From Cupriavidus sp. UYMMa02A (lineage in GTDB: Bacteria > Pseudomonadota > Gammaproteobacteria > Burkholderiales > Burkholderiaceae), in contig LRMT01000055.1 of NCBI GenBank assembly GCA_001725945.1, positions 1 to 51,995 of the forward strand: a stretch of DNA of 51,995 nucleotides. Reading direction: 5' to 3'. Below the pieces are notes generated by a model that worked only from the letters and a program-made list of their open reading frames with translations, ran no database searches and was not told the origin of the DNA. Of this stretch, positions 14,022-23,158 are shown piece after piece. Positions within the stretch are counted from its first letter, which is position 1, and every line of letters starts with the position of its first letter. The position numbers were made by a program, and so were the translations under genes.

Positions 14022-14431
14022 TTGCTTATCCGTTTGAAGCTGTTGTAGTGGTCTTCTGTGTAATAGCAGTCGTTTGCAGCACGCTGGTCACCGCCGCAGA
14101 TAATGCGCTTTGCTCCCCGGTTCCGGCTGTTCTGGCTCTTGACCGTATATTCACGGTAATAGCCGCGTTGTTGTTGAGGAAGAATGCGTTCGTAGTTGCC
14201 GAACCGCGTGCCATCCTTCTCATAGGGAAATGGGCCGCCGGCCTCAATGCGCTCCAGCGTCTGCCGTGCTTCATTGGGCAATTGCTGCACGGCAATGGTT
14301 CCCGCGAGTCCCTCGGCCTGCTGCCGTGCCGGCGCCGGCTGTATCAATGCCAGTGCCAGGACAAAACCCGACAGGGCCTGCGCCAGCATGCGCGGGCCGC
14401 GCACGGGCCGCTGCTGCCGCCTCTGCTGCAT
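14018..14431 (-). CDS. Secreted guanyl-specific ribonuclease (N1/T1/Sa family)
   Basis: The mature domain closely follows RNase Sa: LPNEARQTLERIEAGGPFPY, then GYYREYTV, GAKRIICGG and EDHYNSF. The three catalytic residues of the family are present: Glu in REYTV, Arg in KRIICG and His in DHY. With the start at 14431 the product is 137 residues and begins with a basic n-region and the hydrophobic LSGFVLALALIQPAPA, a good signal peptide. Met at 14389 is another possible start; neither has a clear ribosome binding site. It overlaps the barstar-like gene by four bases. It is likely an extracellular or periplasmic RNase kept inactive inside the cell. Confidence 0.88.
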   Translation of the reverse strand: MQQRRQQRPVRGPRMLAQALSGFVLALALIQPAPARQQAEGLAGTIAVQQLPNEARQTLERIEAGGPFPYEKDGTRFGNYERILPQQQRGYYREYTVKSQNSRNRGAKRIICGGDQRAANDCYYTEDHYNSFKRISK

Positions 14432-14704
14432 GACGGGAATCTGGGAACCCACGTTGGTCTTTCTTGGTTGAACCGGAAATCGAGCCTGCCGCCTGCTGGG
14501 TAGACAAGTTGTCCGGGCCACCCTGGCCGGCTTGTACGCCGCCGACCGCACCGGAGCGCTCATGGCGAGCGCCTGTATCAAAGGCGTAAGGGTACGCGCA
14601 TGCAAGCAATTAATCAATCCCGGCTCACCGTCAGCGCGAAATCCTCAATTGTTTCAACATGTTAATAGGATGTGTGCGCATACTAACGGTCAGTTTTCGC
14701 CCAC

Positions 14705-14733
14705 AAAAAAAAGCCGGGCAAGCCCGGCTTTTC
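14705..14733 (-). terminator. Intrinsic terminator of maeB
   Basis: The arms AAGCCGGGC and GCCCGGCTT, read on the minus strand and followed by a run of T, lie about 25 bases beyond the maeB stop. The 273 bases from here to the RNase start should contain the RNase promoter, but I cannot place it. Confidence 0.85.
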
Positions 14734-14756
14734 CATCGCCTGAAGTGAATTGCAGC

Positions 14757-17079
14757 TTAGCGCTTGGCGGCAGCGTCCACCACGACCAGCGAGGTCATGT
14801 TGACGATGCGGCGCACCGTCGCCGACGGCGTCAGGATATGCACCGGCGCCTTCACGCCGAGCAGGATCGGCCCGATCGCGACATTGTTGCCCGCGGCAAC
14901 CTTCAGCAGGTTGTACGAGATATTGGCCGCGTCGATATTCGGGCAGACCAGCAGGTTGGCTTCACCCTTGAGCGAGCCGTCCGGCACTAGGCTGTCGCGC
15001 AGCTTCTGATCGAGCGCGCTATCGCCGTGCATCTCGCCGTCGATCTCGAGTTCGGGCGCACGTTCGCGCAGGATGGCGAGCGTATCGCGCATCTTGCGTG
15101 CCGAAGGCGCTTCGGACGAGCCGAAGTTCGAGTGCGACAGCAGCGCCACCTTGGGCTCGATGCCGAAGCGCTTGAGTTCTTCGGCGGCCATCAGCGTGAT
15201 CTCGGCCAGCTCGTCGGCGGTCGGGTCGACGTTCACGTGCGTATCCACCAGGAAGATCTGGCGGCCCGGCAGCACGAGGCCGTTCATGGCCGCGTAGACC
15301 TTGTTGGTGCCGCCCAGCACCTGGTCGATATACCGCAGGTGTGCCGCCGTGTTGCTGACCGTGCCGCAGATCATGCCATCGGCCTCGCCCTTCTTGACCA
15401 GCATCGCGCCGATCAGCGTGGTGCGGCGGCGCAGTTCGAGCTTGGCGTACTGCGGGGTGACACCTTCGCGCGCCATCGTCCGGTAGTAGGTATCGGAGTA
15501 GTCGCGGAAGCGGTCGTCATGCTCGGGATTGACAAGGGTGAAGTCCACGCCGGGACGCAGGCGCAGGCCGAAGCGCTCGATGCGGTGCTGCAGCACCGCC
15601 GGGCGCCCGATCAGGATCGGGTTGGCCAGCTTTTCATCGACGATCACCTGCACGGCGCGCAGCACGCGCTCTTCCTCGCCCTCGGCGAAGACGATGCGCT
15701 TCTTCGCCATCTCGACCTTGCGTGCGGCGGCGTAGATCGGCTTCATCAGCGTGCCGGAGTGGTACACGAACTGCTGGAGCTGCAAGCGGTACGCGTCCAT
15801 GTCCTCGATCGGGCGCGAGGCCACGCCGGACTTCATGGCGGCTTCCGCCACCGCCGGCGCTACCGACACGATCAGGCGCGGGTCGAACGGCTTCGGGATC
15901 AGGTATTCCGGGCCGAACGACAGGTCCTGGATGCCGTAGGCCGTGGCCACGATGTCGCTTTGCTCCTGGCGCGCCAGCTCGGCGATCGCATTGGCGGCGG
16001 CGATTTCCATCTCACGCGTGATGGTGGTCGCACCGCAGTCGAGCGCGCCGCGGAAGATGAACGGGAAGCACAGGACATTGTTGACCTGGTTCGGGTAGTC
16101 GGTACGGCCGGTGGCCATGATGGCATCCGGGCGGACTTCCTTGACCAGCTCAGGGGCGATTTCCGGGTTCGGATTGGCCAGAGCCAGCACCAGCGGCTTG
16201 TCGCCCATGCGCTGGACCATGTCCTGCTTGAGCACCCCTGCGGCGGACAGGCCGAGGAAGATATCGGCGCCGTCGATGACTTCGCCCAGCTTGCGCTTGT
16301 CGGTCTTCTGGCAGAAGCGGGCCTTTTCCGGGTCCATCAGCTCGGTACGGCCTTCATAGACCACGCCGGCCAGGTCCGTCACCCAGATGTTCTCGATGGG
16401 CAGGCCAATGTCGACCAGCAGGTCCAGGCACGCCAGCGCGGCAGCACCGGCGCCCGAGGCCACCAGCTTGACGCTCTTGATGTCCTTGTTGACGACCTTC
16501 AGACCGTTGATGACGGCCGCGGCCACCACAATGGCGGTGCCGTGCTGGTCATCGTGGAAGACCGGGATCTTCATCTTCTCGCGCAGCTTGCGCTCGACGT
16601 AGAAGCACTCCGGTGCCTTGATGTCTTCAAGGTTGATGCCGCCGAAGGTCGGCTCCAGCGCAGCAATGACCTGCACGAGCTTCTCGGGGTCTTTCTCGTC
16701 GACTTCGATATCGAAGACGTCGATGCCGGCAACTTCTTGAACAGGCCGGCCTTGCCTTCCATGACCGGCTTGGATGCCGCGGCGCCAATGTCGCCCAGGC
16801 CCAGCACGGCAGTGCCGTTGGTGATCACGGCAACCAGGTTGCGCGCGCGGTGTAGCGGAAGGAATTGGCCTGGTCGGCGACGATTTCCTCGCACGCTGCG
16901 GCCACGCCGGGGGAATACGCCAGGGCCAGGTCACGCTGGTTGGACAGCGGCTTGGTCGGCGTGACGGAGATCTTCCCGGGGGTCGGAAACTCGTGATACT
17001 CGAGCGCCGCTTTGCGCAGCGCCTCACGCTGCTGCTGTTTCAGATCGTCTTGGGACGGGGACTGCTGAGGGCTGGTCAT
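14757..17079 (-). CDS. maeB: NADP-dependent malic enzyme with phosphotransacetylase-like domain (frameshifted)
   Basis: Decarboxylates malate to pyruvate, yielding NADPH. The N-terminal malic enzyme part is visible ([55 protein letters not shown]). A C-terminal phosphate acetyltransferase-like domain of about 330 residues follows (from [17 protein letters not shown]), the typical MaeB two-domain layout. Two lost bases, near 16845 and 16734, break the N-terminal part; corrected, it is 774 residues. The start [12 protein letters not shown] at 17079 is preferred; ATG at 17094 is possible. An operator-like palindrome overlaps its promoter. Confidence 0.94.
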
Positions 17080-17179
17080 CGGCGCATATTCCAATCGGTG
17101 GAGCCGTCAATTGACAGGGCTTCGGATGATCGGCGGACCGGCTCCACATGTCCGCCCATCTCTTCCTCTGGACCCGGCA

Positions 17180-17208
17180 TATATATAATGTGAAATACTA
17201 TTTCACAA
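17180..17208 (-). promoter_or_regulatory. maeB promoter with overlapping 8-3-8 palindrome
   Basis: On the minus strand TTGTGA and TATATA are 17 bases apart, a reasonable sigma70-type promoter about 94 bases upstream of the maeB start. A perfect inverted repeat, TGTGAAAT-N3-ATTTCACA (17189-17207), covers the -35 element and spacer. It looks like a repressor operator. I do not recognise the regulator. Confidence 0.65.
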
Positions 17209-17389
17209 TAAGCGTTTACGGGACCAGCATTGTGTTTCGGTACAATATGCCCCAAGCCGCAGGCCTTGAACAGCAAGCAATAGTCAATGCTGCCGCCCGC
17301 TGCGGTATCTTGCCAAGCCTCAGGCCCGGCACTTTCTTGTCCCGTTCCGCCTTTTTTTGCGCCGGCGCCACTCTGGCCCGGTTTGTCCC

Positions 17390-18370
17390 ATGCCCACGAT
17401 CCGCCGCGCGCAGCTCTCCGAGTTCGACCTGATTCGCCGCTTCTTTACCCGTCCGGTCCGCAAAGCCGTGCTTGGCGTGGGCGATGACTGCGCGCTGATC
17501 GACCCGCGGCCTGGCCACCATCTGGCCATCAGCACCGACATGCTGGTCAGCGGCCGTCACTTCTTTGCCGATGTCCCGCCGCGCGCGCTCGGCCACAAGG
17601 CGCTGGCGGTGAACCTGTCCGACCTGGCGGCCATGGGCGCCGAACCGCGCGGGTTCACGCTGGCGCTGGCGCTGCCTGAAGCCGACCCCGCCTGGCTGGA
17701 AGAACTGGCTGAAGGCATGCTGGCGCTGGCCGACGCGCACGGGTGCGAACTGATCGGCGGCGATACCACGCGCGGGCCGCTCACGCTCAGCCTGACCGTG
17801 TTCGGCGACATACCGGCGCGCGCCGCGCTGCGACGCGATGCCGCACGGCCGGGCGACGATATCTGGGTCTCGGGCACGCTCGGCGACGCGCGCCTGGCGC
17901 TTGGCGACTGCCGCGGTGAGTGGCTGCTGCCCGAGCCCGACTTCACCCGTGTGCGCCCGCGCATGGAAAAGCCGACGCCGCGCGTGGCGCTCGGCATGGC
18001 CTTGCGCGGGGTAGCGCATGCTGCACTTGATATCTCCGACGGCCTGATCGGCGACCTCGGCCATATCCTGGCCCGCTCGCAAGTCGGCGCCCTGCTGGAC
18101 GTGGATGCGCTGCCCCGCTCGACCGTACTGGCCGCGCAGCCGGAATCCCTGCAGCGCGAATGCGTGCTGGCGGGGGGCGACGACTACGAACTCTGCTTTA
18201 CCGCGCCGATTGGCAACCGCGAAGCCATCGCCGCCATCGCGGATCGCCTGGAACTGCCGCTGACGCGCGTCGGCGCGATCACGCCCGAGCCCGGACTGCG
18301 GCTGGTCGACGGCCATGGCAGCCCGGTGACCTATGCCGGCGCGAGCTTCGACCACTTCGCCTCGCCCTGA
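17390..18370 (+). CDS. thiL: Thiamine-monophosphate kinase
   Basis: Phosphorylates thiamine monophosphate to the active diphosphate with ATP. Visible motifs are the N-terminal SEFDLIRRFF, the Mg-binding GVGDDCALI and NLSDLAAMGAEP, GGDTTRG, and DISDGLIGDLGHIL. The 326-residue length is normal and the frame is intact. The ATG at 17390 is chosen because it begins MPTIRRAQLSEF; upstream frame extension is not conserved-looking. It leads a plus-strand run thiL-pgpA-pncC. A TACAAT at 17241-17246 may be its -10 element. Confidence 0.95.
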   Translation: MPTIRRAQLSEFDLIRRFFTRPVRKAVLGVGDDCALIDPRPGHHLAISTDMLVSGRHFFADVPPRALGHKALAVNLSDLAAMGAEPRGFTLALALPEADPAWLEELAEGMLALADAHGCELIGGDTTRGPLTLSLTVFGDIPARAALRRDAARPGDDIWVSGTLGDARLALGDCRGEWLLPEPDFTRVRPRMEKPTPRVALGMALRGVAHAALDISDGLIGDLGHILARSQVGALLDVDALPRSTVLAAQPESLQRECVLAGGDDYELCFTAPIGNREAIAAIADRLELPLTRVGAITPEPGLRLVDGHGSPVTYAGASFDHFASP

Positions 18371-18493
18371 CACCTGCGCGCGGCCGTGTCATGATGCCGG
18401 CATAGGCAGCGCCGGCTTGCCCGGGAGGGAACCCGGAAAACTGGCACGCAAGGCGCCGCAGACATAAAACATAAGCACACGAGCCAAATCCTG

Positions 18494-19060
18494 ATGTCGA
18501 CCTCTCCTCCTGCGGCCGCGCCGCGCGACCCCGCCATGACGCTCGAGGCCGGACAGACCGTCAAGGTCAGCCGGCCCACGGCCCGCTTCATGCTGAAGCA
18601 CCCCGCGCACCTGATTGCCTTTGGTTTCGGCTCCGGCCTGTCTCCGGTCAGCCCCGGCACCGTAGGCACGCTCTATGGATGGTTGTCGTTCGCGGTCGTT
18701 TCCCTGTGGATCGAGCCGACCACGTGGCTGTGGATCATCGGCGCCGGTTTCCTGATCGGCCTGTGGGCCTGCGCACGCACGGCACGCGACATGGGTGTGG
18801 ATGACCACGGCAGCATGGTGTGGGACGAGATCATCGCATTCTGGCTGGTGCTGGCATTCGTCACGCCCACCGGTTTGTGGGGCCAGTTCGCGGCCTTCCT
18901 TTGGTTCCGGCTGTTCGATATCGCGAAGCCGGCGCCGATCGCATATTACGACCGCACGCTGAAGGGCCCGGGCCTGCGCGGCGCGTTCGGCGTCATGTTC
19001 GACGACATTTTCGCGGCGTTTTACACCTTGCTGGTGTTCGCGCTGTGGCGCTCGTTCTGA
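18494..19060 (+). CDS. pgpA: Phosphatidylglycerophosphatase A
   Basis: Inner-membrane phosphatase that makes phosphatidylglycerol from its phosphate. The 188-residue product has the PgpA pattern: GFGSGLSPVSPGTVGTLYGW, then the conserved DDHGSMVWDEIIAFWL, and RLFDIAKPAP. About four hydrophobic segments are seen. The first 30 residues vary in the family, so the true start could be the Met at residue 15. It follows thiL by about 120 bases, a common pairing. Confidence 0.95.
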   Translation: MSTSPPAAAPRDPAMTLEAGQTVKVSRPTARFMLKHPAHLIAFGFGSGLSPVSPGTVGTLYGWLSFAVVSLWIEPTTWLWIIGAGFLIGLWACARTARDMGVDDHGSMVWDEIIAFWLVLAFVTPTGLWGQFAAFLWFRLFDIAKPAPIAYYDRTLKGPGLRGAFGVMFDDIFAAFYTLLVFALWRSF

Positions 19061-19129
19061 CGCCTTCGCCACACTCGCCCCCGGATTCGTCCGCCAAGTC
19101 CACCCCTAATTGCCACGCATCTTTCACCC

Positions 19130-19627
19130 ATGTCCATCAGCCGCTTGCTCGACCAGCTGGCCATCCAGGCCGGCGTAGCCCTCGCTGAAAAATCGCTGAT
19201 GCTGGCCACCGCCGAGTCCTGCACCGGAGGCCTGGTGGCGGCTGCCATCACTGATGTATCCGGCTCTTCCGGATGGTTCGAGCGCGGCTTCGTCACCTAC
19301 TCGAACGAGGCCAAGAGCACGATGATCGGCGTGCCCGCCAAGCTGATCCGCGACCACGGCGCGGTCAGCGAGGAAGTGGCGCGGGCGATGGCCGAAGGCG
19401 CGCTGCTCAATAGTCGCGCGCAGGTGTCGCTGTCGATCACGGGCGTGGCCGGCCCGAATGGCGGCACGCCCGAGAAGCCGGTCGGCATGGTCTGCTTCGG
19501 CTGGAGCAACCGCATCACCACGCGCACCGAGACCCAGCGCTTCAAGGGCGATCGCGCGCAGATCCGTCGCCAGGCGGCGGAACACGCCATGCGCGGGCTG
19601 CTGGAACTGGTGCGCAACGAGGCCTGA
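19130..19627 (+). CDS. pncC: Nicotinamide-nucleotide amidase (CinA C-terminal type)
   Basis: Hydrolyses nicotinamide mononucleotide to nicotinate mononucleotide for NAD recycling. The 165-residue product is a stand-alone CinA-C domain, with the nucleophile motif ESCTGGLVAAAI (Ser30), a likely catalytic Lys62 in SNEAKSTMIGV, and ITGVAGPNGGTPEKPVG. Length matches PncC/YgaD. It is the third gene of the thiL-pgpA-pncC run and is followed by a terminator shared with pyrF. Confidence 0.94.
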   Translation: MSISRLLDQLAIQAGVALAEKSLMLATAESCTGGLVAAAITDVSGSSGWFERGFVTYSNEAKSTMIGVPAKLIRDHGAVSEEVARAMAEGALLNSRAQVSLSITGVAGPNGGTPEKPVGMVCFGWSNRITTRTETQRFKGDRAQIRRQAAEHAMRGLLELVRNEA

Positions 19628-19647
19628 AACGACAACGCTGAAACGAC

Positions 19648-19678
19648 AAAGGCCGCGCCCTGTAAGGCGCGGCCTTTT
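19648..19678. terminator. Bidirectional terminator between pncC and pyrF
   Basis: Eleven-base arms AAGGCCGCGCC and GGCGCGGCCTT are flanked by A on the left and TTTT on the right, between two convergent genes. Confidence 0.88.
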
Positions 19679-19711
19679 GCGTTCCAGGTTCGCCCGCCCG
19701 TGCGGCGCGGC

Positions 19712-20530
19712 TTACCCGTGCCGGTAACGGTTGATCGTATCCCGTGTCTGCATCGCCACCTTCCGCGCCGCGGCCGCAAAATCTTTCTCGCCGCTCGCGT
19801 AGAGAATGGCGCGCGACGAATTGATCATCATCCCAGTGCCGTCGGCCGTGCGGCCGGCCTTGACCGTGGCTTCGATGTCACCGCCCTGGGCACCGATGCC
19901 GGGAATCAGCAGCGGCATGTCCCCGACGATCTGACGCACGCGCGCGATCTCGTCCGGGAATGTGGCGCCGACCACCAGGCCCATCTGGCCCGTGGTATTC
20001 CAGCGATCCTTCGCTGCCTCGGCCACGAGCTGGTAAAGCGGCTTGCCATCCACTTGCAGGAACTGCACGTCCGAGCCACCGGGGTTGGAGGTCCGGCACA
20101 GCACGATCACGCCGCGGTTCGGGTAGGCCAAATACGGCTGCATCGAATCGAAGCCCATGTAGGGGCTCACGGTCACTGCATCGGCCTTGTAGCGCTCGAA
20201 GGCCTCAACGGCGTAGTGCTCGGCCGTGGAGCCGATATCGCCGCGCTTGGCGTCCAGGATCACCGGGATACCCGGGTGCGCGTCATGGATATAGTGGATC
20301 AGCTGCTCGAGCTGGTCTTCGGCGCGCTGTGAATGGAAGTACGCAATCTGCGGCTTGAATGCGCAGACCAGGTCGGCGGTGGCATCGACGATCTCGCGGC
20401 AGAAGGAGAAGATCGCGCCGCCCGTCCCGGTCAGGGACAGCGGCAGCTTCTGCGGATCGGGATCGAGTCCGACGCAGAGGAGGGAATCGTTGCGTTGCCA
20501 GGCGGCAGACAGCTGCTCGACGAAGGTCAT
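19712..20530 (-). CDS. pyrF: Orotidine 5'-phosphate decarboxylase
   Basis: Last step of UMP synthesis. The 272-residue product belongs to the longer type of the family, with CVGLDPD near the start, FKPQIAYF, and the catalytic [14 protein letters not shown], where Lys95 is the proton donor. The phosphate-binding part is at [15 protein letters not shown]. The frame is intact. It is divergent from the EamA transporter, with 192 bases between them. Confidence 0.96.
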   Translation of the reverse strand: MTFVEQLSAAWQRNDSLLCVGLDPDPQKLPLSLTGTGGAIFSFCREIVDATADLVCAFKPQIAYFHSQRAEDQLEQLIHYIHDAHPGIPVILDAKRGDIGSTAEHYAVEAFERYKADAVTVSPYMGFDSMQPYLAYPNRGVIVLCRTSNPGGSDVQFLQVDGKPLYQLVAEAAKDRWNTTGQMGLVVGATFPDEIARVRQIVGDMPLLIPGIGAQGGDIEATVKAGRTADGTGMMINSSRAILYASGEKDFAAAARKVAMQTRDTINRYRHG

Positions 20531-20722
20531 GGGCTACTCGGTATCCTGGTGGCTCCGGCGCCGCCGCGCATGGCAGGCGGCCCGGTCGCTGCGGCTGGGG
20601 CGGATGCGCCCCTCCTGTATCGCAGCATATGTCGTTTCCGGCAATTTTACCCGCTGCGTGCTATCGTTTCGCGCTCCAGCGAAAAACAAAGAGCGGCATC
20701 GTGCACAGCCGCCATCCACGAT

Positions 20723-21637
20723 ATGTCTCTCGATCGCCGCGGCCTCATCCTGCTGGTCATCCTGACCATTGCCTGGGGCGTCAACTGGCCCATCATGAAA
20801 ATCGGCGTGGCGCATTTCCCGGCCATGGGCTTCCGGCTGCTCTGCATGGCCGGCGGCGTCGCCGCGCTGGGCCTGGCGCTGACCGTGCGCGGCGAGTCGC
20901 TGCGGGTGCCGCGCGCGCAATGGGGAACCGTGGTCAGGCTGGCCATCCCGAACATGGTGGTCTGGCACCTGCTGGCGATCTGCGCGGTCAAGATGCTGTC
21001 GTCCGGGCGGGCCGCCATCCTGGGCTACACCATGCCGATCTGGGCCGTGGTGTGGGGCCTGGTGCTGTACCGTGACCGCATCGGCATGTCGGCCTGGGTC
21101 GGCATCGGCTGTGCGCTGGCCGGGACGGTCCTGCTGCTGTCGGGCGAAATCCGCGCATTGACTGGCAGCCCGGCGGGCACCCTGCTGATGCTAGCTGCGG
21201 CCGCGGGCTGGGGCTTCGGCACCCAGCTCATGAAGCGCACCACGACAGACATCCCGATCGGCACGCTGACGTTCTGGATGCTCACCGTCACCCTGCCCTT
21301 CCTGGCCGCCGGCACGCTGCTGCTGGAGACCGGCTGGCGCATGCCGAACGCTGCCGAATGGGGCGCCATCGCCTACAACGCCGTGGTGGTGTTCGCGTAC
21401 TGCCACCTGGTCTGGTTCGCGCTTGCGCGCAACCTGCCGCCGGTGGTGTCGAGCCTGTCGATCATGTTCATTCCGGTGATTGGCGTGTTCTCCGGCATGT
21501 GGATACTCGGCGAGCAGCCGCACTGGCAGGACTACGTGGCCATTGTGCTGATGTTCGCGGCGCTGTCGTCGGTGATGCTGGTGCCACTGTTGCGGCGGCG
21601 CCTGCAGGCCGCCGCGGCGCGTGGAGATTTCACTTAA
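20723..21637 (+). CDS. EamA/DMT-family transporter
   Basis: The 304-residue inner-membrane protein has about ten hydrophobic segments arranged as two five-helix EamA repeats. It starts with LILLVILTIAWGVNWPIMKI, typical of drug/metabolite exporters. Substrate unknown. No strong ribosome binding site is visible before the ATG at 20723, so the start is moderately sure. Its stop codon overlaps the -35 element of the corA leader promoter. Confidence 0.85.
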   Translation: MSLDRRGLILLVILTIAWGVNWPIMKIGVAHFPAMGFRLLCMAGGVAALGLALTVRGESLRVPRAQWGTVVRLAIPNMVVWHLLAICAVKMLSSGRAAILGYTMPIWAVVWGLVLYRDRIGMSAWVGIGCALAGTVLLLSGEIRALTGSPAGTLLMLAAAAGWGFGTQLMKRTTTDIPIGTLTFWMLTVTLPFLAAGTLLLETGWRMPNAAEWGAIAYNAVVVFAYCHLVWFALARNLPPVVSSLSIMFIPVIGVFSGMWILGEQPHWQDYVAIVLMFAALSSVMLVPLLRRRLQAAAARGDFT

Positions 21638-21663
21638 CAAGCCCCCCTGCGTTGGGCTACACT
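21634..21663 (+). promoter_or_regulatory. Sigma70-like promoter of the corA leader
   Basis: TTAACA (21634-21639) and TACACT (21658-21663) are 18 bases apart. The expected start of transcription is near 21670, leaving about 440 bases of untranslated RNA before corA. Confidence 0.65.
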
Positions 21664-21669
21664 CGCGGC

Positions 21670-21853
21670 CATCACAATCCCGGAGAAACTACGTGGGCAG
21701 TAGCATCGGGTGTTCGAGTTGCCGCGTTAACGCCGTTGACGCAGCTTCGTCGGATGCCATGTCACTGCGGGCTGCGTAGACGAACCGCCGGAGTCGCCAA
21801 GCGCTCCCGCCTCGTCGCATCGCCCGCAGAATCCATGCGGGCGAGTGTTTTTC
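21670..21853 (+). ncRNA. Attenuator-like structured leader upstream of corA
   Basis: The segment ends in a terminator-like hairpin: CGCCCGCA (21821-21828), a seven-base loop, TGCGGGCG (21836-21843), then TTTTT at 21848-21852. Upstream, TGCGGGC at 21766-21772 is an exact complement of the left arm and would act as antiterminator. That segment itself overlaps a competing stem, ACGCAGC (21739-21745) with GCTGCGT (21771-21777). A further alternative stem is TTCGTC (21746-21751) with GACGAA (21779-21784). A six-codon frame, MSLRAA, spans 21759-21779. It could be a metal- or translation-sensing leader of corA or a separate small RNA. I match it to no known RNA family. Confidence 0.5.
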
Positions 21854-22112
21854 CGTATCGCCGACGGCCGCCGAAGCGCGGGCCGTGCCATTGCGGATCT
21901 TCCCTCTCCCGGCTTGCCAGCCACCCCAGGCAAACGCCATCGCCTTGCGCGCCCCGGTCCGACGCCGCCCGCGCAGCGCGATCACGCTTGCCCGTGAATC
22001 CGCACTGAACCGGTCCGGACCACCCAGGGATGCGGCGAGCCTGCCTGCGCTGGTCTTCGCGCTTGTCTTTGTTTTTCGTCGCAATCAGCATTAGCAATAA
22101 GGAATCCCGGGG

Positions 22113-23077
22113 ATGATCAACCTGTTCGTCCTGCAAAAAGGCCGGCTTGCCCAGGAGCAGGTCGACGAGCGCAACGAGCTGCTGCAGCACAAGCCGATCT
22201 GGATCGACGTCGTCAGCCCCGACGACGAGGAACTCGCCTGGATCAAGGAAGCCTACGGCGTGGCCCTGCCGGAACTGGAAGACCTGGGCGACCTGGAAGC
22301 GTCCGCGCGTTATTTCGAAGGCGAGGACGAGAATATCCATATCCGCACCGACTTCCTGCTGGACGAGGAAGAGGCGTTGTCGCGCAACGTGCGCGTAGCC
22401 TTCGTGCTGACGCGCGACGTGCTGTTCTCCATCCACGACGAAGACCTGCCGGTGTTCCGCCTGGTGCGGCTGCGCGCGCGCATGCGCCCGGGCTCGGTGC
22501 GCAACGCCAAGGACGTGCTGATGGACCTGTACGCGACCGACGCGGAGTACTCCGCCGACTCGATCGAGGAAGTCTACGAACGCCTGGAAGAAGCGAGCCG
22601 CCGCGTGCTGGCCGAGAACGTGACCGATGCCGCCGCCGCCGACGTGCTGGAAACCATCGCGCGCGAGGAAGATTTGAACGGCCGCATCCGCCGCAACGTC
22701 ATGGACACGCGCCGCGCGGTGTCGTTCCTGATGCGCAGCCAGTTGCTGTCGGCCGAGCAGCAGGACGAGGCGCGCCAGATCCTGCGCGACATCGACTCGA
22801 TCGAGAACCACACCGCGTTCCTGTTCGACAAGATCAACTTCCTGATGGATGCGACCGTCGGTTTCATCAACATCAACCAGAACAAGATCATCAAGCTGTT
22901 CTCGGTGGTGTCGGTGGCGTTGATGCCGCCCACGCTGATCGCGAGCATCTACGCATGAACTTCAAGTTCATGCCGGAACTGGACTGGGCTGCCGGGTATC
23001 CGTGGGCGATTGCGCTGATGGCGGTGTCGGCGGCGGTTCCGCTGGTGTATTTCCGCAGGAAGGGGTGGCTTGGCTAG
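22113..23077 (+). CDS. corA: CorA magnesium/cobalt transporter (frameshifted near the GMN motif)
   Basis: Pentameric Mg2+ channel of the inner membrane. The long soluble N-terminal domain is intact, starting MINLFVLQKGRL. The pore helix segment FININQNKIIKLFSVVSVAL leads to IASIY, where a stop appears. One G missing at about 22956 accounts for it: restored, the text reads IASIYGMNFKFMPEL, with the signature GMN, followed by the second membrane helix and the end YFRRKGWLG. The corrected product has 321 residues. It lies behind a long leader with an attenuator-like fold. Confidence 0.93.
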
Positions 23078-23109
23078 GCTGCCGAATCCAGCCTCCCGCT
23101 GACGTGGCG

Positions 23110-23136
23110 CCCCTCTCCCACGACATGGGGGAGGGG
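23110..23136. repeat. CCCTCTCCC-type inverted repeat, degenerate copy
   Basis: CCCCTCTCCCA and TGGGGGAGGGG flank a five-base loop. It resembles the palindromes at the two window ends and sits between the convergent ends of corA and mtgA, where it might help end transcription. Confidence 0.5.
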
Positions 23137-23158
23137 AGAAACCGAGGAACGGCAGCGG

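Noticed and set aside
15027..16964. A 645-codon open frame on the plus strand opposite maeB
   Set aside because: It is the antisense shadow of a GC-rich gene; the His/Arg-rich text has no family features, while the other strand reads as malic enzyme.
21690..21853. A yybP-ykoY-type manganese riboswitch before corA
   Set aside because: A GGGCAGTAGC start is vaguely similar, but the other conserved blocks of that class are not found; the leader is reported as unclassified.
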